NCBI RefSeq assembly: GCF_014696675.1
Contig: NZ_JACJQN010000002.1
Location: 409,083 to 473,082, forward strand
Reading direction: 5' to 3'
Length of the DNA: 64,000 bases
Source: Phormidium tenue FACHB-1052
Lineage (GTDB): Bacteria; Cyanobacteriota; Cyanobacteriia; Phormidesmidales; Phormidesmidaceae
Made by a program: the position numbers and the translations under genes. The notes under the pieces are model-generated. The model worked only from the letters and a program-made list of their open reading frames with translations. It did no database searches and was not told where the DNA came from. Shown here one piece after another: positions 43,122 to 52,231 of the stretch; the stretch's first letter is position 1, and every line of letters starts with the position of its first letter.

Positions 43122-44822
43122 ATGGCTATGACCGCTTCGTTTCCCAACTTGCCGCCAGAATCTAGACTGCTAGGGGGCCGCTACCGGCTCGTGCAACCTT
43201 TGGGCTCGGGGGGGTTTGGTCAAACCTTTAGCGCCCAAGACCTTCACCTGCCGGGGCATCCGTTGTGCGTGGTGAAGCAGCTCAAGCCCCAGGTGACTAC
43301 GGCTGAAGAGCTGCAAACAGCGCGACGGCTGTTTGATACTGAAGCCCAGACCCTTTACAAGCTGGGGACGCACCCTCAAATTCCGGGGCTGCTGGCCCAC
43401 TTTGAGGAGGGGCAAGAGTTTTACCTGGCCCAGGAGCTGATCGAAGGTCACTCCCTGGCAGAGGAGTTGGGCACCCCCTGGACTGAGGCCCAGGTCGCCG
43501 CATTTCTGGGCGAGCTGCTCGGGATTTTGGCCTTTGTGCACTCCCATGGGGTGATCCACCGCGACATCAAGCCCTCAAATTTAATCCGTCGGGCCAGCGA
43601 TCGCCGCATCGTGCTAATTGACTTTGGCGCGGTCAAGCAGGTGAGCGCCCAGGCCACCGCCTTGCGGTCTGGCCTCAGCCATACGATTTCCATCGGCACC
43701 CAGGGGTACATGCCCAGCGAACAGGTGGCCGGGCGACCTCAGTTCAGCAGCGATATCTATGCCGTCGGCATCCTGGGCATTCAAGCCCTGACCGGCTACC
43801 CGCCGACTGAGCTGCATCCCGATCCCCACAGCGGTGAGCTGGAGTGGCAGCACTATGTGCCCCAAGCCAATCCTGCCCTGCTGGATGTGTTGGAGGTGAT
43901 GGTGCGCTACGACTTTCGCACCCGCTATACCACCGCTGCCGAGGCGCTGGTGGCCCTGAGAAAGTTGCCCCCGGCCTTGAGTCGGTATGTGCTAGCTGCG
44001 CCAGTGCCCCAGGGGCAAGATCCCCGCACCACTGCCGCAACGGTGGCGGTCGGGCGGCGGCGAGAACGCACTCAGCTGACAGCAGCCCAGATGCCAGCAG
44101 CCCGGGTGCCAGCAGCCCAGGTGCCGGGACGGCGGCGAGAACCGTCGTCAGCTAGCTGGGTGCCTTTAGCGGCAGGGGCTTTGGCGGCGTCTGTGGTGGC
44201 GATCGCCAGTCTGCTTGGTTGGCAGGCGTGGCGCTCAGCCTCGTCTACCCCAGAAGAGGAAACTCCGGCGGTGGCTACGGCTCCCTCTGATGATGCACCG
44301 GCTGAAGCTGAACCTACAGCCGTTGAGACTGAGCCCGAAGCGGAAGCGCCTGCTGCGCCACCCGAGGCCGCTGTCGAATCGGCTGAAGCCGAGCCTGAGG
44401 CACCCACTGCCCCTGAGCCAGAAGTGGTCGATACGCCAGAAGAAGAGGTTGTAGAGCCTGAAGAGCCGACTCCACCACCGCCAGCGGGTGCCGAGCTAAC
44501 GCCCGAGGCAGCTCAGGCGACGGTGGCAACCCTGTATAACCATGTCTCAAATAAATCTTGGGATGCGGCGCGATCGCAGTTTAGTGGCTCCCTAGCGCAG
44601 CAGTTTGACCCCGGCTTTTTTGCCCAGTTCGATCGCGTTTCGGTTGAGAATCTGCGGGTGACGGGGCAAACCGCCGACAGCATTGAGTTTGTGGGCGAGA
44701 ACACCTATATTTACCCTGATGGTTCTACCCAGCGAGAACAGCGATCGTTTACGGTGCAAATGCAAGACGGACAGCCTCGAATTGTCGGCTCTAGCTTTGG
44801 CGGGGTGCTGAAGTCTCGGTAA
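43122..44822 (+). CDS. Hanks-type Ser/Thr protein kinase with C-terminal extracytoplasmic domain
   Basis: A 566-residue membrane kinase. The ATP loop is LGSGGFGQTFSAQD, the lysine is in LCVVKQLKPQ, the catalytic loop is HRDIKPSNLI, DFG is IDFGAVKQ, and the activation segment is IGTQGYMPSEQ. All catalytic residues are present. A transmembrane helix follows at about 345-365 (SWVPLAAGALAASVVAIASLL), then an Ala/Pro/Glu-rich linker. A C-terminal domain of about 100 residues (AAQATVATLYNHVSNKSWDA) resembles NTF2-like folds. ATG at 43122 or 43128 are both usable. Confidence 0.92.
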   Translation: MAMTASFPNLPPESRLLGGRYRLVQPLGSGGFGQTFSAQDLHLPGHPLCVVKQLKPQVTTAEELQTARRLFDTEAQTLYKLGTHPQIPGLLAHFEEGQEFYLAQELIEGHSLAEELGTPWTEAQVAAFLGELLGILAFVHSHGVIHRDIKPSNLIRRASDRRIVLIDFGAVKQVSAQATALRSGLSHTISIGTQGYMPSEQVAGRPQFSSDIYAVGILGIQALTGYPPTELHPDPHSGELEWQHYVPQANPALLDVLEVMVRYDFRTRYTTAAEALVALRKLPPALSRYVLAAPVPQGQDPRTTAATVAVGRRRERTQLTAAQMPAARVPAAQVPGRRREPSSASWVPLAAGALAASVVAIASLLGWQAWRSASSTPEEETPAVATAPSDDAPAEAEPTAVETEPEAEAPAAPPEAAVESAEAEPEAPTAPEPEVVDTPEEEVVEPEEPTPPPPAGAELTPEAAQATVATLYNHVSNKSWDAARSQFSGSLAQQFDPGFFAQFDRVSVENLRVTGQTADSIEFVGENTYIYPDGSTQREQRSFTVQMQDGQPRIVGSSFGGVLKSR

Positions 44823-44884
44823 TCAAAGTGGGGCTTTGGTACTCAATGCCCTGAGGGAAACTCTAAGCCTGCTTTTGTTGAGCT

Positions 44885-44905
44885 GCCATGGGAAATTCCC
44901 ATGGC
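44885..44905. repeat. 21 bp perfect palindrome
   Basis: GCCATGGGAA, one central base, then TTCCCATGGC. It lies 63 bp after the kinase stop and could be an operator or part of a terminator-like hairpin, but there is no U-tract. Confidence 0.5.
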
Positions 44906-45128
44906 GGCGGGGCAGCCGCTGGGGATGCTACCCCTGGGCATGAAAGCCCTCAATCGCGATCGGCTGCACGGACTGCCTCTACACCGTGCCGTACCCGCCC
45001 AGATTTCAGTTCTGCTCATACTTATTTGGCATCATCCCGTGGCCGGTCATCCGGCCTTAGAACTGAACTTTGCCATGGCCCAAAGCGAAAAATTTTGCCG
45101 CCTAATTCGATCGTTCATCGATGGTTCA

Positions 45129-45142
45129 GTAGCGCTGACTAC
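45129..45142. promoter_or_regulatory. Candidate NtcA site upstream of amt
   Basis: GTAGCGCTGACTAC matches GTA-N8-TAC, the binding consensus of the nitrogen regulator NtcA, which activates amt genes in other cyanobacteria. It lies 256 bp before the amt ATG. TTGACA follows at 45172. A perfect TAN3T box at the canonical spacing is not seen, so the exact promoter is uncertain. Confidence 0.45.
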
Positions 45143-45397
45143 AGCTCATACCTAATTTGCATTGCACACTCTTGACATAACAAGTTGAGCGTCAAGACAG
45201 TGCGACTCGTTATTTAGATTCCAGCTCATTTTTTGATTCAAAGCTGTCCGTAGACGGGTTACGTCTCCCAATGACTAGCAGCGTTTTTTTTAGAGCGGGG
45301 CGGCTTTTTCGTTCCTGGCACGCTCGCAGTTGAGTGGGTTTGTCGTTCTATTTCGATGAGTTCTTTGTACAACTTAACTGTCAGGTAGGAGTTACCT

Positions 45398-46795
45398 ATG
45401 TCTCCTGAATCGCAAGAGTTTTTAGCAACTTTTGTATCAGAGTCTTACTACTATTGGGCCTCTGTTCTGATGCTGTTAATTCACGTCGGATTTTTGGCCT
45501 ACGAAGGCGGTGCAGCACGGTCTAAAAACGTTCTGGCTACCATGGTCAAAAACCTGATGACCTTAGCCTTAGTCGGTCTGACGTTCTTCTACTTTGGCTG
45601 GTGGGTTTACAACGCCTTTCCCCTATTTCCCTTCCAGGGAGGCGTTGTCGGCCCTTGGACTGATCCGGCCTCCGAAGGCACGGTGGGCGATGTGCTGGCG
45701 CTGGTGCAGGCGTCCTATCCCTGGTCTCCGGCACTTGGCCCCAACATTGCCGACAACCTGACTGGGGTGTTCTGGTTTGCCTTTGCGCTGTTTGCCATGA
45801 CCACGGCCTCTATTCTTTCAGGGGCGGTGATTGAGCGAATTCAAATTGGGGCTTACTCTATTCTGGCCATTATTTTGGGTTCGTTTACCTGGGTGGTAGC
45901 TGCCGCCTGGGGCTGGAGCCCCTACGGTTGGTTCTTTACTCAGCTGGGCTATCACGACTTCGGCTGCGCGGCAGTGCTCCATGGTGTGGCGGGTTTCTTT
46001 GCCCTCGGGGTGGTGATCAACCTCGGCCCCCGCATCGGCAAGTTTGATGCCCAGGGCAAGCCACGGGCGATTATGCCCCACAACCTACCCCTCACCATGG
46101 TGGGGCTGATGCTGATTTTCGTTGGGTTCTACGCCTTTTTGGCCGCCTGCGTCATCTTCGTGCCAGGGCAGACGGGTGAGATCACGATTTATGGCACCCC
46201 TATGACCCTGGCTTCGCTGGGCGTAAACACCACCCTGGCCCTGTCGGCTGGCCTGGTTGGAGCCTACATGGGTTCTAAGGGCGACCCTTTCTACACCATT
46301 TCAGGTGGCCTGGCGGGGATTATTACCTCTGGGGCCGGGATTGATCTCTACAGCCCGCAAATTGTGATTTTGCTGGCCTTTTTAGGCGCTTTTACCATGC
46401 CGTTTGTGGGTGGTGCGGTCGAAAAAGCTGGCATTGACGATGCGGTAGGTGCCTTTGCGGTACACGGCTACTGCGGCGTACTGGGTTCGCTTTTAGTGGG
46501 TATTGTTGCCGCTGGCTACCCTCAGCCTGAGGGTATTCCTGCCATTAACTTTGGGGCTCAAATTATCGGCGCAGCCATTTGTGCGCTACTGCTGGGCTTT
46601 TTGCCAGGCTATGGAGTTAGCTTAGTGCTAAAAAAGATGGGCCTACTGCGTATTTCTGAAGCTCAAGAAATTACCGGCTTAGACCTGTCTGACTACGGCA
46701 TCGCTGGCTATCCAGAATACTCAATTCTGCCTGAGAAAAATGGCAGTTTAGATATTCCAGTTGTGCCCGTAGCCCAGGTTGCCCCCAAGCCTTAG
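45398..46795 (+). CDS. amt: Ammonium transporter (Amt family)
   Basis: A 465-residue polytopic membrane protein with about eleven membrane helices that imports ammonium. The pore histidines are present in AVLHGVAGFFALG and AVHGYCGVLGSL, and the conserved aspartate before the first histidine is in YHDFGCAAVLH. The family stretches AMTTASILSGAVIERIQ and GAFTMPFVGGAVEKAG are clear. The N-terminus lacks the usual long signal segment and begins MSPESQEFLATFVSESYYYW. AGGAG eight bases upstream supports the start. It is followed after 45 bp by a small membrane gene. Confidence 0.93.
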   Translation: MSPESQEFLATFVSESYYYWASVLMLLIHVGFLAYEGGAARSKNVLATMVKNLMTLALVGLTFFYFGWWVYNAFPLFPFQGGVVGPWTDPASEGTVGDVLALVQASYPWSPALGPNIADNLTGVFWFAFALFAMTTASILSGAVIERIQIGAYSILAIILGSFTWVVAAAWGWSPYGWFFTQLGYHDFGCAAVLHGVAGFFALGVVINLGPRIGKFDAQGKPRAIMPHNLPLTMVGLMLIFVGFYAFLAACVIFVPGQTGEITIYGTPMTLASLGVNTTLALSAGLVGAYMGSKGDPFYTISGGLAGIITSGAGIDLYSPQIVILLAFLGAFTMPFVGGAVEKAGIDDAVGAFAVHGYCGVLGSLLVGIVAAGYPQPEGIPAINFGAQIIGAAICALLLGFLPGYGVSLVLKKMGLLRISEAQEITGLDLSDYGIAGYPEYSILPEKNGSLDIPVVPVAQVAPKP

Positions 46796-46840
46796 GTTAC
46801 ACGTTCATCAGAATGTTAGCTATTTTGAGGAGCCAGCTTT

Positions 46841-47287
46841 ATGTCAAGCCCATTTGCTACCTATGAAGAGTTTGAAGGGGCGATCGATGGCCCTACGGGC
46901 GGTGCCATGTACACCTTTGCTCACACCCCTACCATCAACGCGATCGCGCTGTTAATTGGGGCTAGCTTGTTCGTTTGGTTTTTGGCGAGAACCTTCAAAA
47001 GCCACTACGATCTGCCTATTCCCGAAAAGGCTCTCAGCCACCTCAGCACCTTTATCGTCGCGGGGCTGCTTTCGCTGGCTGGGCTTGAGCATCGCCAGAC
47101 GGTGCAGCCCCATCAGTCTGAGGCTCGGGCCGAAGCGGTATTGCAGCGGCCCAGTTCCAAGGCGACGCTAGGGCTGCTGGGCTTAGTGGGTGTTGGCTTA
47201 CCTATCCGGCAGCGATGGTCAAAGACCGCCCCTAAAGGGCCATCGCGCCGCAAAGGCCTCTACCGCAATATCGGTTCGTCTCGGTAA
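46841..47287 (+). CDS. Single-helix membrane protein downstream of amt
   Basis: A 148-residue protein of unknown function. One clear membrane helix lies at about 30-49 (TINAIALLIGASLFVWFLAR), with a second weak hydrophobic stretch near 108-119. The C-terminus is basic. GAGGAG eight bases upstream and the 45 bp gap to amt suggest co-transcription and translation with the transporter. The last third may be less well conserved, since its sequence is low in recognisable structure. Confidence 0.68.
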   Translation: MSSPFATYEEFEGAIDGPTGGAMYTFAHTPTINAIALLIGASLFVWFLARTFKSHYDLPIPEKALSHLSTFIVAGLLSLAGLEHRQTVQPHQSEARAEAVLQRPSSKATLGLLGLVGVGLPIRQRWSKTAPKGPSRRKGLYRNIGSSR

Positions 47288-47447
47288 AGCTAGCGCCGCT
47301 GTTTTCGCCAAGTTTTCACGGTGTTCGATAGACCCGTCTCTGCCCCGTTGGCCTCTGGCTAGCAGGGCAGTTTTTTGGCAGGTGGTAGTTTCTTTTTGCT
47401 CCGACGGTATGATTTGCGGTAGCTTCAGAGCCTGGATACCCTTGTCT

Positions 47448-49049
47448 GTGACTATTGCTGATCTGACTAAACTGTCTACATGGCCCCAAAGCCAACGGGG
47501 CAACCTAGGGGCTATTGCCGATCTGCTGACTACGGTTCTGGACGATCCAGCGCTGCGGGTAGAGGTGTCTCGGCGCGATCGCACCCTCTACGTGCTACTC
47601 ACTACCCCTCACCTTGATACGCTACCTCTGCATCTCGATCGCATTCACGCCGTAGTAGCAGCCCTCGCTCTGCCTGACATCGCCGAACTCAAGGTGGTGG
47701 ATGGCACCGATCGCCCCCTAGAACACCGCTGGCAACAGGTGTTTAGCCTAGATGCCACCACCCCAGTACTTTTAACCACCGCCCTCGTCGATAGGCCGTC
47801 TCCGGAGGGGAAGGCGGCGGAAATAGCGCCTACCATCGATCGCAGCTCAGTGGAATCAGCGCCAGCAATGAGGGTTAGAAGCCGCTGGCGCTTAAGAGCA
47901 TTGCCTATCGTGATGGTGCTCGGGTTTGGCCTAGCCGCTGGGGTTACCCAATGGCGTTACGACCAGCAACGCATACCTAGTTCAACCCAGTCACTACCTG
48001 CCCCTGCGGCAGACGGTATGACTCAGGCGATCGCGCCCCTGCTCCCCGCTAAACCCGCCGCCTTGACCTTCCCAGATCTGGCAGCCCCCGTAGCCCTGAC
48101 CATCAAAGCCGTGGGCGACATCATTCCCGGTAGCGACTACCAGCGCTACCGCCTGCCCGACGACTGGCAATACCTGTTCGGCAGCATTCAGTATCACCTG
48201 GGCGACGCCGACATCACCTTCGGCAATTTTGAGAGCACCCTCACCGAAGTCCCCAACAGCGCCAAAAACACCGGCAGCGCCAATACCTTCGCCTTTCGCA
48301 CCCCGCCCTGGTACGCCAGCGTGCTCAAAGAGGCCGGGTTTGACGTTCTGAGCGTGGCCAACAACCACTCCATGGATTTCTTTGAGCAGGGCTTTACCGA
48401 TACCATCGCCCACATCGAAGCGGCGGGCATGAAGGCCGTGGGCCGCAAGGGCGAAATTTTGTACGTCGAGGCCCAGGGGCAAACCGTCGCATTCATTGGC
48501 TTTAGCAACTATCAAGAGCACAACCAAGTGCAGGATATCGAGGCTGCGATCGCCCTAGTCAAGACCGCCAACGCCCAGGCCGATATCGTTGTCGTCTCCT
48601 TTCACGCTGGCAAAGAAGGCACCGATGCCACCGTCACCCGCGATCAAGACGAGCTGTTTTATTCCGAAAATCGCGGCAACGTCGTGCGCTTTTCCCGCGC
48701 CGTCGTTGACCACGGGGCTGACCTGGTGCTGGGCCATGGCCCCCACGTTCCCAGGGCGATCGAGCTGTACAACAACAAGCTGATTGCCTATTCCCTCGGA
48801 AATTTCCTCGGCTACCGTAGCCTCTCTACCGTTGGCCCCCTAGGCACTTCGCTGATTTTGCAAACCGACCTTGATGCCCAGGGCAACTTTGTCAGCGGAC
48901 GCATCGTCCCCGTCGCCCTCGATCGCAACGGTGTCCCCTACCTCGACGACCACTTTGGCGGCGTGGTGCTAGTGCGCCAGTTCACCCAGCGCGACTTTCC
49001 CGATACGCCCCTGGCGATCGACGATCTAGGCTACATCTGGCCTCGGTGA
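47448..49049 (+). CDS. CapA-family (PGA_cap) metallophosphatase-like membrane protein
   Basis: A protein of about 533 residues. The N-terminal about 90 residues (TIADLTKLSTWPQSQRG, then DRTLYVLLTTPHLDTLPLHL) form a small domain I see as cyanobacterial. A membrane helix lies at about 150-170 (ALPIVMVLGFGLAAGVT). The CapA domain (about 215-520) has the motifs KAVGDIIPG, NFESTLTEV, SVANNHSMDF, SFHAGKEG and GHGPHVPRAIELY. CapA proteins are linked to poly-gamma-glutamate capsule synthesis in Bacillus; in cyanobacteria the role is unclear. Start: GTG at 47448 or ATG at 47409. Confidence 0.85.
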   Translation: MTIADLTKLSTWPQSQRGNLGAIADLLTTVLDDPALRVEVSRRDRTLYVLLTTPHLDTLPLHLDRIHAVVAALALPDIAELKVVDGTDRPLEHRWQQVFSLDATTPVLLTTALVDRPSPEGKAAEIAPTIDRSSVESAPAMRVRSRWRLRALPIVMVLGFGLAAGVTQWRYDQQRIPSSTQSLPAPAADGMTQAIAPLLPAKPAALTFPDLAAPVALTIKAVGDIIPGSDYQRYRLPDDWQYLFGSIQYHLGDADITFGNFESTLTEVPNSAKNTGSANTFAFRTPPWYASVLKEAGFDVLSVANNHSMDFFEQGFTDTIAHIEAAGMKAVGRKGEILYVEAQGQTVAFIGFSNYQEHNQVQDIEAAIALVKTANAQADIVVVSFHAGKEGTDATVTRDQDELFYSENRGNVVRFSRAVVDHGADLVLGHGPHVPRAIELYNNKLIAYSLGNFLGYRSLSTVGPLGTSLILQTDLDAQGNFVSGRIVPVALDRNGVPYLDDHFGGVVLVRQFTQRDFPDTPLAIDDLGYIWPR

Positions 49050-49433
49050 TATCAGTAGCGCACCCTGTAAGCAACGGGTGATCCAGAGAACAGACAATAT
49101 CCAAACCCCTTGGCTGTCTCAACCAAACTGAAAGAAGGTATCAGCATTCCCCACAACTGGTGAATTTAGGCAAATGCAATGTCTGTTGCCTGCCAAGTTC
49201 ACGCTCTAATTTAGCAGCACCCAATCGACCTTCTCCCTCGTTTCTATCTTGAGGAAGACGTTGGAGGCCATATTTTTACTTACGCTACTCACATCTAGGC
49301 AGTCATTAGCGGTGAGCTTGTGGACTGACTGATTGCTTTCTCCAGAGCTATCAGATGGTTCTTTTAGTAGGGAAAAACCGTAGCTCAGCGGCACGCACCA
49401 CAAATTTTATTTCTGTTTCTAAAAGGATAAAAC
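49050..49433. other. Intergenic region upstream of the exported protein gene
   Basis: A 384 bp AT-richer non-coding region. No RNA gene or strong hairpin was seen. A 65-codon minus-strand frame (49206-49403) has no recognisable features and is not called. Confidence 0.5.
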
Positions 49434-49832
49434 ATGACAACCCGTAAGATCTATATTCCATTAAAAATGGCTGTCAAGCGCCTTGCAGTGCTGCTGGTGG
49501 CTGTGGTTGCACTGTTTGGCTTTTCCCAAATGGCAGCTTTGGCAAATCCTGCCCCCAGCCCTTTAGTAGCCTTAGCAGCATCATCTCGCTTTGCTGCTCA
49601 AGCAGAATCTAAAGGTGCAGAGCCAGTTATTCCTGAAGAAAAACTCAGCGAAATGCGAGAGCAACGTCGAGAATGGCAAAATAAAGCTGCTACTGACGCC
49701 GCTGCCGCTGCTGATGCAAACAAGAAATCTAACAGCTCAGCCGGTGAATTAATCAAAGATAAACTCAATCTTGATGAAATTACTGAAGAGAATGAGATTG
49801 TAGAAACAATAACCAACTCCCAAGAGAAGTAG
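49434..49832 (+). CDS. Exported hypothetical protein
   Basis: A 132-residue protein. The N-terminus has a Sec signal peptide: basic MTTRKIYIPLKMAVKR, a hydrophobic core LAVLLVAVVALFGFSQMA, and a likely AxA cleavage near ALANPA. The mature part is helical and charged (EEKLSEMREQRREWQNKA) and ends in an acidic tail. No family is recognised. AAAGGA about eight bases upstream supports the ATG at 49434. The codon and base use is more AT-rich than that of its neighbours. Confidence 0.7.
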   Translation: MTTRKIYIPLKMAVKRLAVLLVAVVALFGFSQMAALANPAPSPLVALAASSRFAAQAESKGAEPVIPEEKLSEMREQRREWQNKAATDAAAAADANKKSNSSAGELIKDKLNLDEITEENEIVETITNSQEK

Positions 49833-49858
49833 AAGCATCTGCTTCAGGGAGATAAAAC

Positions 49859-49914
49859 TGGTGGGCAATAGGCTTAGAAAGCTATACGCCATCATGCCCA
49901 ATGCCCACCCTAAG
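49859..49914. repeat. Degenerate copy of the dispersed inverted-repeat element
   Basis: TGGTGGGCAAT (49859-49869) and TGCCCAATGCCCACCCTAA (49896-49914) are imperfect inverted matches to the ends of the element at 34839-34966. It lies between two convergent genes. Confidence 0.4.
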
Positions 49915-49987
49915 TACGCTATTTGAGGTTAGAAGCACCAAATTAATGGCATAAAACTTTCTACCATTAACAGGAACTGTATAGAGT

Positions 49988-50458
49988 TTACTCTTCTTCG
50001 CTCTCGTCGTATTCCTCTTCTGCTTCAGAGAAAAGTTCGCTGACAATTTCGTCAGCTCGTTCGACAGAGATTCTAAGGGCCTGGCGCAAGTCGTCAATAA
50101 ACTCTTGCTCGTCTTCGGGCACTTCGCCATCTGAAACGAGAACAACTAGCGCGATGATAAAGGCGGCCTCTTCTACGCCCTCATCCTTAATCGTCTCAAT
50201 GGCTTGGGAGACGACAGCTTCAACCCCAGCCTCGTTGATGAGGCTGCCGATCTCGGCACCCAAGTCGGCAAAGTCTTCCTCCGTATATTCAGAATATAGG
50301 TCAATGCAGCTGACCATCTCACCCAGCGCGTAGGCTTCTGCATCGCTAGACACATCACCATCGGCAAACGCTGAAAATAGGCCGATCATGGCCACTGCTA
50401 GCTCTGGGCTCAAGGCAACTTGAGTACCACCACCACGCGGCAATCTGCGTTTAGGCAT
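49988..50458 (-). CDS. TerB-like (tellurite resistance B fold) protein
   Basis: A 156-residue acidic helical protein. The acidic-helix pattern AMIGLFSAFADGDVSSDAEA, and its second half FIIALVVLVSDGEVPEDEQE, match the TerB/DjlA-N family, where Asp residues bind metal. The C-terminus is strongly acidic (SEAEEEYDESEEE). TerB-like proteins have been linked to membrane-associated stress complexes; the role here is unknown. The remaining Ter genes are absent from the window. Confidence 0.8.
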   Translation of the reverse strand: MPKRRLPRGGGTQVALSPELAVAMIGLFSAFADGDVSSDAEAYALGEMVSCIDLYSEYTEEDFADLGAEIGSLINEAGVEAVVSQAIETIKDEGVEEAAFIIALVVLVSDGEVPEDEQEFIDDLRQALRISVERADEIVSELFSEAEEEYDESEEE

Positions 50459-50621
50459 GTTTCTCTAAATCCATTAGTAATGTTGTGCGGCCCCTGGTCG
50501 TTTGATGGTCAACCAGGCTTAGCTTCAGCATTCCCAGAATGGGACGGGTCGCACAGCCCGAAACTATTTTGGGCAAATAGATGAAGTTGGGTAACAGTTT
50601 GCGCGACAGCGGTTAGTAAAC

Positions 50622-51008
50622 CTATCTATCCCGGCACCCAGGTGCCGCAGGGCGATACTCGGCAACCAGCACCAGGGCAGCACCGATCGCATAGGCCAGA
50701 ATGTCTTTGCTATCAAAGGTGGTGCCGAGTACGGTAGCGATTAGCCGGTTATCGCGCAGCCCGAGGCGATCGACCAGCTGAAGATATTGCAGACCCTCAA
50801 TGAGGCAGGCAAAAGCAAAGACTCCCAATGCTGCAGTGATAGGGCGAATTTGCCAGAAGGCCTTGATGAAACAGTAGACAAGAATGACGACCAAAATATC
50901 GCCGATAAGGGGGCGAATGATGCGATCGTCTAGAAAAATCGCGATCGCGGCTTCAACCAAAAATAGCAAACCTGCTAGATAGAAATACTTAGCATTAAAC
51001 TTGGTCAT
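50622..51008 (-). CDS. DUF2809-family membrane protein
   Basis: A 128-residue protein with four predicted membrane helices. The family pattern is visible: RPLIGDILVVILVYCFIKAF, FACLIEGLQYLQLVDRLGLR, and GTTFDSKDILAYAIGAALVL. DUF2809 proteins are small integral membrane proteins of unknown function, some of them near VanZ-like genes. The ATG at 51008 begins MTKFNAKYFYLAG; an upstream frame to 51032 is less likely. Confidence 0.82.
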   Translation of the reverse strand: MTKFNAKYFYLAGLLFLVEAAIAIFLDDRIIRPLIGDILVVILVYCFIKAFWQIRPITAALGVFAFACLIEGLQYLQLVDRLGLRDNRLIATVLGTTFDSKDILAYAIGAALVLVAEYRPAAPGCRDR

Positions 51009-51116
51009 AGGATTTATGCATAAGCCCGACACTGTCTCTTGATAATCCCTGTTGCCAGCTAAGAAATGATCTGCCCCTGAAGCAGCTCGTCCAGGCAGGG
51101 TTGTAGGCAGTTAAAC

Positions 51117-51159
51117 CTAAAAACGGTTGGTGCCCAGGTCATCTTGAGCACCAACCGTT
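51117..51159 (-). terminator. Intrinsic terminator of the VKOR gene
   Basis: Read on the minus strand, AACGGTTGGTGC and GCACCAACCGTT form a perfect twelve-pair stem, followed by TTTTAGG. It lies about 40 bp after the VKOR stop. Confidence 0.88.
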
Positions 51160-51199
51160 CTAGCTAGAGCACTAGCGCGATTTGTATGAATTTAAGCCT

Positions 51200-52120
51200 C
51201 TAGCGTTGAAAATTTGTCGGCCCACTGTAGTCTGTTAGCTCCGCCAGACGCGCTAGGCTCTGGGTACCCGGATAAAACTCGCCGTTGATCTCCCAACTGG
51301 GGAACCCGGTAATTTCGGGTTTAGACCGACACACAGCAACCTGAGGATTTTGGCCGTCTTCTGCACACTCTACATAGTTGATTGCAGCGGCGGCTTCAGC
51401 CCCAAACAGCTGTTTTTGGTCGTGGCAGTGGGGACACCACCAAGCACCATACATCGTCGCGCCGACTGCTTTAAGGTGGTTAGCTAGGGCCACTTCGGCG
51501 GGGCCAGAGGCGGTAGTAATTGGTGGCCCCGCCTGCCCAGCAACATCGCTGCTGGGGCTGCCTCCGGCACTAATAGGGGCATAAACAGCCAGGGTCGCGA
51601 CGATGGTGACGACGCCCACAATCAGGCCGATAAAGGCGATCTGGCCAATGTCATCCCAATGGTTGCCCAGCAAAATAATTACAAACATGGAGAGGGCGAA
51701 CAGCGCCGAGCCAATGCAGTAGGGGCAAACCGCCTGTAGCTCGAAGGCCAGTACCGTCATTAAATAGCCGCTAAACACCAGCATGGCCGAGGCCAGCATA
51801 AACATCAGCGGCCAGGTCCAGGTTTCGAGCTTCTGGCGCAGGGGCTTGTTTGTGTCGGCGTTAACCAGAAGGGGGGCAACGGCCAGCACCAGCATGGTGC
51901 CGTAGGCCAAGCAGCCAAACAGCGTCAGGGGTAGGCCGAATACGGTGCCCCAGGGGCTAGAGAGCACGCGATCGCACCCTTCCGTCGGGCAAGCCCCACC
52001 GCCAGTCAGCTTAGCAATGGTCAGATAACCCGTACCCAGAGCACCGATCAAGGCGATCCCCGCCACCAGCCAGCGCGACCAACGATGAATCCAACGGCTT
52101 TCCTGACGACGACGTCTCAT
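51200..52120 (-). CDS. VKOR-thioredoxin fusion, disulfide-forming enzyme
   Basis: A 306-residue membrane protein with an N-terminal vitamin K epoxide reductase domain (four or five helices) and a C-terminal thioredoxin-like domain. The quinone-side active site is VCPYCIG, and the shuttle cysteines are in GGACPTEGCDRV. The thioredoxin motif is WWCPHC. Cyanobacterial VKOR homologues form disulfide bonds in lumenal and periplasmic proteins, using quinone. The ATG at 52120 has GGAAGAG upstream; the TTG at 52138 is less likely. Confidence 0.93.
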   Translation of the reverse strand: MRRRRQESRWIHRWSRWLVAGIALIGALGTGYLTIAKLTGGGACPTEGCDRVLSSPWGTVFGLPLTLFGCLAYGTMLVLAVAPLLVNADTNKPLRQKLETWTWPLMFMLASAMLVFSGYLMTVLAFELQAVCPYCIGSALFALSMFVIILLGNHWDDIGQIAFIGLIVGVVTIVATLAVYAPISAGGSPSSDVAGQAGPPITTASGPAEVALANHLKAVGATMYGAWWCPHCHDQKQLFGAEAAAAINYVECAEDGQNPQVAVCRSKPEITGFPSWEINGEFYPGTQSLARLAELTDYSGPTNFQR

Positions 52121-52231
52121 GATGCGTCTCTCTTCCAAAACAGCTAACCCAAACTCTACAGCAACACAAATTAGCGGGGTGTTACCGCCCGTTTTGTGTC
52201 TATCTTAATGCCTCAGTCTCGGCATAGGCCG

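Larger units (their letters stand above)
44823..45397. other. Long intergenic region upstream of amt
   Basis: A 575 bp non-coding region. It holds a 21 bp perfect palindrome at 44885-44905, a GTA-N8-TAC site at 45129-45142 and TTGACA at 45172-45177. Open frames here (such as 44901-45155) have no recognisable product and no Shine-Dalgarno, and are not called. Confidence 0.5.

Noticed and set aside
44901..45155. 84-codon plus-strand frame between kinase and amt
   Set aside because: No recognisable features and two competing frames of equal length; the region carries regulatory-looking sites.
45252..45264. GTAGACGGGTTAC as an NtcA site
   Set aside because: The spacer is seven bases, not eight; the correctly spaced site is at 45129.
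47190..47447. N-terminal extension of the CapA-family protein
   Set aside because: The extension overlaps the preceding gene in another frame and has no protein-like character before the GTG at 47448.
49206..49403. 65-codon minus-strand frame
   Set aside because: Poor start context and no conserved-looking sequence.
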